From positions 1 to 12,345 of the forward strand of contig CAZFPO010000088.1 in NCBI GenBank assembly GCA_964521105.1: a stretch of 12,345 nucleotides of DNA, read 5' to 3'. Positions 6,855 through 12,345 of this stretch are shown one piece after another. The stretch is from JAQUGA01 sp964521105 (GTDB lineage: Bacteria > Bacteroidota > Bacteroidia > Bacteroidales > WCHB1-69). Both the position numbers and the translations under genes were made by a program. The stretch's first letter is position 1. The number at the start of each line of letters is the position of its first letter. Under the pieces are notes generated by a model, which saw only the letters and a list, made by a program, of their open reading frames with translations, did not search any database and had not been told where the DNA came from.

Positions 6855-6894
6855 AAAAAAGGCTGTTTAAAAACAAAATTGTTAATAAACAGCC
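6855..6894 (-). terminator. Terminator/attenuator hairpin between rplY and pth
   Basis: On the minus strand GGCTGTTTA (6894-6886) pairs perfectly with TAAACAGCC (6869-6861). The loop can add a further AACAA/TTGTT stem, and TTTTTT follows at 6860-6855. This is a classical intrinsic terminator 23 bases after the rplY stop and 14 bases before the pth start. The plus strand is also T-rich beyond the stem, so it could act in both directions. Confidence 0.82.
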
Positions 6895-6917
6895 ATTTTT
6901 TTATTATCGTGTTTTTA

Positions 6918-7484
6918 TTAGCCTTCAGTAGGAGTTTCTACATTGCGTGTAGCGTCAACAGATACAATAATATTTGCTGGATTTTCGACTAATGAGAATT
7001 TTTCCGAAACGATGTCTTTAACGCAAATTGCGTCGCCAATATCTAGTTTACTAATATCAATAGTAAGATAGTCGGGAATATTATTGTATAAACCTTTGGC
7101 TTTAATATTTCTAAAGCGTTTAATCAATTTTCCACCACGGATAACACCAGGCGAATTGCCGGTAACTTTTACGGGAATTGAAACAACTATTTGTTTTTCA
7201 TCATCAATTTCTAAAAAATCAACGTGCACAAGACTATCCGATAGAGGATGAAATTGCGTTGCTTTAACAATCGCCTTAGTTTTGTAATCACCAATAGTTA
7301 TATCAGCATAATTAACTTCGGGAGTGTACAACAAATCTTTAAATTGTTTTTCGTCAACAGCTATGTGGTATTGTTGTTTGCCACCATATACAACACAAGG
7401 AACTAGTCCTTGAGCACGCATTGCTTTTGCATCTTTTTTCCCTACGTTCTCTCTAAGAGAACCGCTCACAGATACAGATTTCAT
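6918..7484 (-). CDS. rplY: 50S ribosomal protein L25, long Ctc/TL5 type
   Basis: A 5S-rRNA-binding protein of the large ribosomal subunit. It has 188 residues, so it is the two-domain Ctc/TL5 form, not the single-domain E. coli form of about 94. The N-terminal L25 domain (1-90) shows GSLRENVGKKDAKAMRAQG (8-26), LVPCVVYGG and the HVDFLEID end block. The C-terminal beta domain (about 95-180) shows IPVKVTGNSPGVIRGGKLIK and the LTIDISKLDIGDAICVKDI block. It has no long C-terminal tail beyond residue 188. A perfect -7 box lies at 7528-7535, about 44 bases before the start. pth follows after a hairpin terminator. In some Bacteroidota prs precedes this gene; here it is the purF-like gene. Confidence 0.95.
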   Translation of the reverse strand: MKSVSVSGSLRENVGKKDAKAMRAQGLVPCVVYGGKQQYHIAVDEKQFKDLLYTPEVNYADITIGDYKTKAIVKATQFHPLSDSLVHVDFLEIDDEKQIVVSIPVKVTGNSPGVIRGGKLIKRFRNIKAKGLYNNIPDYLTIDISKLDIGDAICVKDIVSEKFSLVENPANIIVSVDATRNVETPTEG

Positions 7485-7527
7485 TTAATAAAGGTTTAAA
7501 TTTATACTAATTTTTATTTTTGAGGTG

Positions 7528-7535
7528 CAAAGGTA
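7528..7535 (-). promoter_or_regulatory. -7 promoter box (TACCTTTG) for rplY
   Basis: TACCTTTG on the minus strand is an exact TAnnTTTG match, 43 bases upstream of the rplY start; the predicted leader is about 40 bases. No clear TTTG was found in the -33 region. The box lies between the purF-like stop (7610) and rplY, so rplY can be transcribed on its own. Confidence 0.62.
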
Positions 7536-7609
7536 CAATAAAAAATGATAGGATAGTATATTTAATAAACTTTTTTAAATTGGGCAGATTCAATGATGTA
7601 AATTCAAAT

Positions 7610-9511
7610 CTAATATGCTCGAGAGTTTTTCCCTTCCACATAATTCAAAAATGACTTATTTACCACTTTATTTCCACCTGGGGTGGGATAATTTCCAGTA
7701 AAATACCAATCGCCGGTATTATTTGGACAGGATAAATGTAAATCTTCAATAGAATTAAAAACAACCTCGATTGGCACTTCGCAATCTTTTGGAGTAACAA
7801 GTTGAGCTATTTTTTTTGATATTTGTTCGGCAGTAAATGGTTTATAAATTTCACGTACATAATTTACCATTTCTTCTTTTGGTGAATTTTCCTGAGCCTT
7901 ACACTTTTTGTATACTTCGTTGATGATATGGGTTTGTTTTGTCTCTTTTAAAAGTTGAATGGCTGCTTGAAATGCAATAAAATCGTTCATTTTAGCCATA
8001 TCAATTCCGTAACAATCGGGGTAACGAATTTGAGGAGCAGAAGATGCAATTACAATTTTTTTAGGCGACAGTCGAGACAACATTCTAATAATACTTTGTT
8101 TAAGTGTAGTACCACGAACAATTGAATCGTCAAGAACCACCAGATTATCAATATTTTTGCGAACCGTTCCATAGGTAATGTCGTAAACGTGGGCTACCAA
8201 ATCATCACGCTGTGAATCTTGAGTGATAAAAGTTCTAAGCTTAACATCTTTAACAGCAACCTGATCGATTCGGGGCATAAGCGATAGTATTTCATCGGTT
8301 TTTTCGGGAGTTAAACTACCTGCTGTTTCTAATATTCTATCACGTTTTACGATGTTGCAAAAACGCCGCAACTCATCAAACATTCCATAAAATGCAACAA
8401 TTGCTGTATTTGGGATATACGAAAAAACCGTGTTGTCAAAGTCATATTCAACAGCTTTCAAAACAGCAGGAGTTAAATACGCACCAAGTTTTTTACGTTC
8501 TTTATAAATATCAACGTCTGTTCCTCTAGAAAAATAAATTCGCTCGAACGAACATTTTGCCGACTGTTTTTGCGGCACACACTCTTGCATGCTAAACGTG
8601 CCATTTTTGCGAATTATAAGTGCATGACCAGGTGTAATTTCCTTAATTTCATCAACTTCAATTTTAAAAGCGGTTTGAATGGCTGGGCGTTCGGAAGCAG
8701 CAACTATTACCTCATCGTTTTGATAATAATAGGCAGGTCGTATCCCATTTGGATCGCGTAAAACAAACGAATCGCCATGTCCCAACATGCCGCATATAAC
8801 ATAGCCACCATCCCAGTATTTTGCCGAGCGACTTAAAATAGAACCGATGTCGATTTTTTCACAAATCCTACTTGTTGCTTCTTGTTTCGACAAACCCTCT
8901 TTTTTAAAATTTTGATATACACGCTCAACCTCTTCATCTAAAAAACTTCCAATTTTTTCTAAAATAGTAACCGTATCCGAAGTTTCGATGGGATGTTGAC
9001 CTATTTCAATTAATTTTTGAAATAGCTCATCAACATTAGTCATATTAAAGTTTCCGGCTATTACTAAATTTCGAGTTATCCAGTTGTTTTGACGAATAAA
9101 CGGGTGAAGATTAGCAATTTCATTTTTCCCGAACGTGCCGTAGCGAAGATGACCCATTAGAAGTTCGGAGGCAAATTCTACATTTTTTTTAAGCCAACAC
9201 ACATCGCTCAAACACAACTCATTAACTCCTTGAATTTTGTTAACGGCATCAAAAATTGGTGCAAAACAGTCTTTAATTGGTGTATTTGAATTTGAACGAA
9301 TACGGTTTATAAAACGAGTTCCTGGAGGAACGTCCAATTTTATTCCGGCAATTCCAGCTCCATCTTGCCCACGGTTGTGTTGCTTTTCCATCAACAAATA
9401 CAATTTGTTTACTCCCCAAAATGCACTTCCGTATTTAGCACAGTAATATTCTAATGGTTTTAAGAGCCGAATATGGGCAATACCGCATTCGTGCTTAATT
9501 TGATCGCTCAT
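7610..9511 (-). CDS. Long-form amidophosphoribosyltransferase-like protein (PurF family)
   Basis: A 633-residue class II glutamine amidotransferase fused to a type I phosphoribosyltransferase fold, the PurF architecture (PRPP + glutamine to phosphoribosylamine, first purine step). Glutaminase pieces: Cys9 in HECGIA (catalytic after removal of an 8-residue propeptide), RGQDGAG (47-53), GHLRYGTFG (120-128), GNFNMTN (153-159, where canonical PurF has HNGNLTN) and LRDPNGIRP (251-259). PRT pieces: SFERIYFSRG (321-330) and the PRPP loop LVVLDDSIVRGTT (457-469). It is about 130-160 residues longer than usual PurF, with an insert around 370-425 and a C-terminal extension ending in a conserved-looking GDWYFTGNYPTPGGN. 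I remember this long form as typical of Bacteroidota, which often also hold a standard PurF, so calling it the main purine enzyme is uncertain. A -7 box lies 21 bases upstream. Confidence 0.88.
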   Translation of the reverse strand: MSDQIKHECGIAHIRLLKPLEYYCAKYGSAFWGVNKLYLLMEKQHNRGQDGAGIAGIKLDVPPGTRFINRIRSNSNTPIKDCFAPIFDAVNKIQGVNELCLSDVCWLKKNVEFASELLMGHLRYGTFGKNEIANLHPFIRQNNWITRNLVIAGNFNMTNVDELFQKLIEIGQHPIETSDTVTILEKIGSFLDEEVERVYQNFKKEGLSKQEATSRICEKIDIGSILSRSAKYWDGGYVICGMLGHGDSFVLRDPNGIRPAYYYQNDEVIVAASERPAIQTAFKIEVDEIKEITPGHALIIRKNGTFSMQECVPQKQSAKCSFERIYFSRGTDVDIYKERKKLGAYLTPAVLKAVEYDFDNTVFSYIPNTAIVAFYGMFDELRRFCNIVKRDRILETAGSLTPEKTDEILSLMPRIDQVAVKDVKLRTFITQDSQRDDLVAHVYDITYGTVRKNIDNLVVLDDSIVRGTTLKQSIIRMLSRLSPKKIVIASSAPQIRYPDCYGIDMAKMNDFIAFQAAIQLLKETKQTHIINEVYKKCKAQENSPKEEMVNYVREIYKPFTAEQISKKIAQLVTPKDCEVPIEVVFNSIEDLHLSCPNNTGDWYFTGNYPTPGGNKVVNKSFLNYVEGKNSRAY

Positions 9512-9531
9512 TGTATGTTCCGTTTAAAAGG

Positions 9532-9539
9532 CAAATTTA
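9532..9539 (-). promoter_or_regulatory. -7 promoter box (TAAATTTG) for the PurF-like gene
   Basis: TAAATTTG on the minus strand matches TAnnTTTG exactly, 20 bases before the start at 9511, giving a leader of about 17 bases. A TTTG at 9572-9569 is too far away (29-base spacer) to be a normal -33 element. Confidence 0.55.
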
Positions 9540-9567
9540 CAAATAGATTTTGATTTCGGTCGTTTGC

Positions 9568-9766
9568 TCAAAAATTTTAAAGAAAAATATTCAATTTAGA
9601 AGATAGTATCCAATTAACCGATTTATTTTTATTGTTATGAATGTAAATTGGTTATCGAAATGATGGTGGTGTTTATTCAACAAGAGAACAAAAGGAAAGA
9701 GATAAAAACAGAACTTACGAGCTTGAAAAGTTAGGGTTTGAATTACTTTTTACAACTGAACAATAG
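9568..9766 (+). pseudogene. Decayed DUF559-type endonuclease-like gene fragment
   Basis: This plus-strand stretch reads as one protein only if three frames are joined. Segment 1 (to about 9627) gives SKILKKNIQFRR-stop-YPINRFI, where TAG at 9604-9606 stands where the family has Gln (FRRQ.PI). Segment 2 (9627-9659) gives FYCYECKLVIE. Segment 3 (9662-9766) gives DGGVYSTREQKERDKNRTYE, then LEKLGFELLFTTEQ and a TAG stop. Joined, this matches the DUF559 pattern FRRQ.PI..(V/A)DFYC.E.KLVIEIDG..H...Q..RD..R...L...G..V.RFTN. The breaks fit a deletion of about 7 bases near 9627 and one base near 9660. The 5' half of the gene is missing. DUF559 proteins have a restriction-endonuclease-like fold; this copy cannot be functional. 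Its 3' end overlaps the end of the M28 gene by 17 bases on the opposite strand. The left boundary is uncertain. Confidence 0.75.
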
Positions 9767-11537
9767 TTATTTTTTTAACACCTTCTCTTAAAAAATCGAT
9801 GGTAGCTGTTTGTCCTGGAATTAGAGCCGACATACGTGTCATATAATCGTAAATATTGGTAACCGAGTTTCCGTTAATAGCAACGATAATATCTCCTTTT
9901 ATCAAACCTGCTTGGTCGGCAATTCCACCTTTTCTTACTCCATCAATTCGTAAGCCTTTATTTTCGGAAGTTGAAACATCGGGAATTATACCCAGTGTAA
10001 CTTTTAATTTTCCGTGCGATCCTTGCGATGGTGGTGCTTCAAGTTCTTGGTATTGCAAAGGCTTTTGTCGGGTTGAAAGAGTTAAAATAATATCATAAAC
10101 AAAACTTGAAATTTTGGATATAGATGCATAATTAATTTTATCCGGAGTATCAAATGGAGTGTGATAGTCTTCGTGAGCACCCGTGGAAATAAAAAGTACG
10201 GGAATTTTGTTTGAATAAAAGGAAGAGTGGTCAGAAGGTCCGTAACCATCGGGGTTTTTCTGAATTAAAAAAAGATATTTTTTATTAATAGCATCCAACA
10301 TTTCGTTAAACTCAATGGCAGTGCCAGTTCCTCCAATTTGCAGTCGTTTTTCGGGATTCATTCGCCCAACCATATCTAAATTAATCATTGCTTTAATTTT
10401 TGAAGCATCGATGAGTTTGTCTTTAAAAAAGAATTTAGATCCCACAATGCCAAGTTCTTCGGCACCAAAGGCAACAAAAATAATGGAGCGTTTAAATTTG
10501 ATTTTGTTCGTGTTTATTTTGTTTGCAACATCCAACATCAGAGCCACACCTGAAGCATTGTCGTCGGCTCCAAAATGTATGGCGGTAGTGTCGGGCATTC
10601 GCGAATTACTGCCAATTCCGCCGAAGCCTAAGTGGTCGTAATGAGCTCCAATGACAATAAATTCATTTTTCAAAACAGGGTCGCTACCGTCAATTATACC
10701 AATAATATTTTGGGTATTCGATTTAACAATGTTTAAATCGGCTTCAGCAGCTAATTTTGAAGGAACATAAACGCCAACTTGTTTTAATTCATTAGATAGT
10801 TGTTTTTCAACAACTTCAATGTTAATTCCATAATTCCAGAGCATTTTATTAACACATGCTCGCGTAACATTAATTACTGGAATGGGAGCTGTGCCAGCTT
10901 GTTGGTCGGTATACAGTGGCATTAATAAGTCTTTTGGTTCTAGTGATTTTGGGGAAACCAGAATAATTCCTTTTGCCCCTTTGTCCTTTGCGGTTGTAAT
11001 TTTCGACCAATCAGAAGCATAAGCCGCATATTTTGATTTTGGATTTTCAGGGTCGGGAACTCCTCGAATAACAACCACCCACATTCTATTTACTTCAAAA
11101 GTTGTTGGATAATCGCACCATTTAAGGCTGTCGGTATTAATGTTAAAGCCATAACCGCCAAAATAAATGTTGGCGTGTAATGCTTCGTTTTTCGAAACGG
11201 TTAATGGAATGTAATCCTTGCCAAGAACATACTCTTGATTTAAAAATTTAAGAATATTTTTTTCACCCGTTGTAACAGAAGTAACCACTTTAAATTGTGA
11301 AAAACCATCTTCGCCCAAAAGAGTAATGTTAAGTTTTTTAAATTCTTCGCGAATAAAATTTGCTGCTTTAATATCTCCATCTAAACCAGGTTTTCGTCCT
11401 TCAAGCGAGTCGCTAGCTAAAACATAAATATATTTTTGAATATTACTTAGTGTTTTAGTTTTCTGAGAAAATAGGCTTAGAGAAAAGCTTAATATGAATA
11501 AAAAAGAAAAGTAAAATCGGTTTAATCGAATGTTCAT
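9750..11537 (-). CDS. Secreted M28 family metallopeptidase with PA-like and PDZ domains
   Basis: A 595-residue exported zinc peptidase, probably an aminopeptidase acting in the periplasm or outside the cell. Residues 1-24 are a signal peptide (hydrophobic 9-23, ending LFSQ). A PA-like insert spans roughly 110-255. The M28 catalytic domain (about 275-490) shows all expected metal and catalytic residues: H299 in GAHYDHLG, D325 in GADDNASG, E360/E361 in FGAEELG, D388 in NLDMVGR and H459 in DYHTPFDTPDKI. A C-terminal PDZ domain (about 510-595) contains GLRIDGVRKGGIADQAGLIKGDIIVAINGN-type sequence across 528-557. This signal-PA-M28-PDZ order is common in Bacteroidota. The start is supported by a -7 box at 11557-11564. 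Its last 17 bases overlap the DUF559 remnant on the other strand, yet the PDZ domain looks complete. Substrate unknown. Confidence 0.92.
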   Translation of the reverse strand: MNIRLNRFYFSFLFILSFSLSLFSQKTKTLSNIQKYIYVLASDSLEGRKPGLDGDIKAANFIREEFKKLNITLLGEDGFSQFKVVTSVTTGEKNILKFLNQEYVLGKDYIPLTVSKNEALHANIYFGGYGFNINTDSLKWCDYPTTFEVNRMWVVVIRGVPDPENPKSKYAAYASDWSKITTAKDKGAKGIILVSPKSLEPKDLLMPLYTDQQAGTAPIPVINVTRACVNKMLWNYGINIEVVEKQLSNELKQVGVYVPSKLAAEADLNIVKSNTQNIIGIIDGSDPVLKNEFIVIGAHYDHLGFGGIGSNSRMPDTTAIHFGADDNASGVALMLDVANKINTNKIKFKRSIIFVAFGAEELGIVGSKFFFKDKLIDASKIKAMINLDMVGRMNPEKRLQIGGTGTAIEFNEMLDAINKKYLFLIQKNPDGYGPSDHSSFYSNKIPVLFISTGAHEDYHTPFDTPDKINYASISKISSFVYDIILTLSTRQKPLQYQELEAPPSQGSHGKLKVTLGIIPDVSTSENKGLRIDGVRKGGIADQAGLIKGDIIVAINGNSVTNIYDYMTRMSALIPGQTATIDFLREGVKKITIVQL

Positions 11538-11556
11538 AAATCAAAATTTTTAAAAA

Positions 11557-11564
11557 CAAAAGTA
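11557..11564 (-). promoter_or_regulatory. -7 promoter box (TACTTTTG) for the M28 peptidase gene
   Basis: TACTTTTG on the minus strand matches TAnnTTTG exactly, 19 bases before the start codon (leader of about 15 bases). A TTTG at 11593-11590 is 25 bases upstream, slightly long for a -33 element. The box faces away from the identical TACTTTTG of lemA, 70 bases away. Confidence 0.58.
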
Positions 11565-11634
11565 CATTCATTTTACGAATAAAACGAATCAAATAAAATT
11601 GTTTTTGTTTAAATATTATGTAATTTTTTTTAAT

Positions 11635-11642
11635 TACTTTTG
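11635..11642 (+). promoter_or_regulatory. -7 promoter box (TACTTTTG) for lemA
   Basis: TACTTTTG matches TAnnTTTG exactly, 22 bases before the ATG at 11665, with a leader of about 19 bases. It shows that the in-frame upstream ATG at 11599 cannot be the start, since it would lie before the promoter. Confidence 0.6.
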
Positions 11643-11664
11643 TTACACATTAAAAAACAATAAC

Positions 11665-12336
11665 ATGGAACAAACAACAAAACCAAACAACAAGGGTACG
11701 GGTTGCCTTGCTGCAACTATGATAGGAGGTGTCCTATTTGTATTATTTTTAATTCTTGGGATATGGATGTGGATATCCTATAATCGCTTGATATCTTCGG
11801 AACAAGAAGTAAAAGAAAAATGGGCTCAAGTTGAGAATGGATATCAACGAAGACTTGATTTAATAAAAAATCTTGCAAATACAGTGGATAGATATGCAAA
11901 ACACGAAAACCAAACCTTAGTTGAAGTACAAGAGGCTCGTTCAAAAGCAACAGCTGTAACAATTAAAACAGATAAAGTAGATGAAAACACCATGCAACAA
12001 TTTCAGCAACAGCAAAATGGTTTAAGCTCAACATTATCTCGTTTAATGATGGTTTCGGAAAACTATCCTAATCTTAAGGCTGATGCTTTATACATAAAAT
12101 TGATGTCTGATTTAAAAGAGACAGAGCAAATTATTTTTAACGCACGTGAAACATTTAACGAGGCTGCCAAAAAATATAATAAACGTAGATTAAGTTTCCC
12201 TACAAACATTGTTGGAAACATGTTCGATTTTGTTAAGGAATATAATGTTTGGGAACGTAATATCGAAACGTTTACACCTCAAAAAGGCTCGGATAAAGCT
12301 CCGGAACTTTTTACAGAAGAAACGGATAAAAAGTAG
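11665..12336 (+). CDS. lemA: LemA family membrane protein
   Basis: A 223-residue LemA family protein. It has a short N-terminal cytosolic tail with Lys and Thr, one membrane segment at about 16-38 (ATMIGGVLFVLFLILGIWMW within it), then a long alpha-helical domain. Family marks: YNRLISSEQEVKEKWAQVEN (39-58), QRRLDLIKNLANTVDRYAKHE (61-81), SENYPNLKAD (131-140) with the typical YPNLKA, and RETFNEAAKKYNKRRLSFPTN (161-181) with the conserved YN and FP. The C-terminus is acidic. LemA proteins are widespread; their molecular role is unsettled. They are often followed by TPM-domain (YgcG-like) genes; the window ends 9 bases after this stop, so that cannot be checked. The start at 11665 follows from the -7 box at 11635-11642 and the family N-terminus. 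The gene is divergent from the M28 peptidase. Confidence 0.93.
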   Translation: MEQTTKPNNKGTGCLAATMIGGVLFVLFLILGIWMWISYNRLISSEQEVKEKWAQVENGYQRRLDLIKNLANTVDRYAKHENQTLVEVQEARSKATAVTIKTDKVDENTMQQFQQQQNGLSSTLSRLMMVSENYPNLKADALYIKLMSDLKETEQIIFNARETFNEAAKKYNKRRLSFPTNIVGNMFDFVKEYNVWERNIETFTPQKGSDKAPELFTEETDKK

Positions 12337-12345
12337 TTTAGAAAA

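Noticed and set aside
6841..6876. Longer pth reading frame starting at 6876 (12 extra residues)
   Set aside because: The extra codons run through the terminator hairpin, and the Pth fold begins at KKYLIIGLG; the start at 6840 fits the family.
8570..8761. Plus-strand open frame within the purF-like gene, and similar frames opposite the barrel, lipoprotein and M28 genes
   Set aside because: Antisense shadows of well-supported genes, with no recognisable domain, promoter box or independent support.
11599..11664. Longer lemA frame starting at 11599
   Set aside because: The promoter box at 11635-11642 lies inside it, and the extra 22 residues (FLFKYYVIFF...) are translation of AT-rich intergenic DNA.
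1..12345. Search for CRISPR arrays, tRNA or rRNA genes, transposases or a complete new defence system
   Set aside because: None was seen. The only defence-like traces are the DUF2185 protein and the dead DUF559 fragment, which are not adjacent and do not form a system.

Overview
The window looks like a chromosomal segment of a low-GC Bacteroidota bacterium (Bacteroidales or Flavobacteriales-like). Four things point there. The genes lack Shine-Dalgarno sequences and often carry the Bacteroidota -7 box TAnnTTTG just upstream. Secreted proteins end their signal peptides with the typical '..AQ' or '..SQ' patterns. There is a short RRM protein with an RGG tail, a Bacteroidota-type RNA-binding protein. 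The 633-residue PurF-like amidotransferase is the long form I know from Bacteroidota.

Layout: bases 1-3106 hold a tight plus-strand operon: yicC (endoribonuclease family), a short class I mannose-6-phosphate isomerase, and queA (queuosine tRNA modification), with gaps of 8-9 bases. From 3138 to 11537 everything coding is on the minus strand. Reading in the direction of transcription, from the right: a secreted M28 metallopeptidase with PA-like and PDZ domains; the PurF-like enzyme; ribosomal protein L25, then peptidyl-tRNA hydrolase beyond a hairpin terminator; a small outer-membrane beta-barrel-like protein; a lipoprotein followed 4 bases later by a conserved hypothetical; the RRM/RGG protein with its own promoter and terminator; and a DUF2185/Imm33-type protein. 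lemA starts the next plus-strand unit, divergent from the M28 gene.

Most genes are housekeeping: RNA turnover, tRNA modification, translation and nucleotide metabolism. The accessory flavour comes from the lipoprotein plus hypothetical pair, the DUF2185 protein and, most notably, a decayed plus-strand gene at about 9568-9766. It is readable only in three successive frames and matches the C-terminal half of a DUF559-type (restriction-endonuclease-like) protein. Its tail overlaps the 3' end of the M28 gene.

Promoter boxes settle several start codons: for the RRM, barrel and LemA genes the longest open frame would begin upstream of or inside the promoter, so shorter starts are given. I saw no tRNA, rRNA, CRISPR array, intact insertion sequence or convincing new multi-gene defence system. 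The longest stretch without an intact gene (9512-9749) holds the purF-like promoter and the DUF559 remnant.
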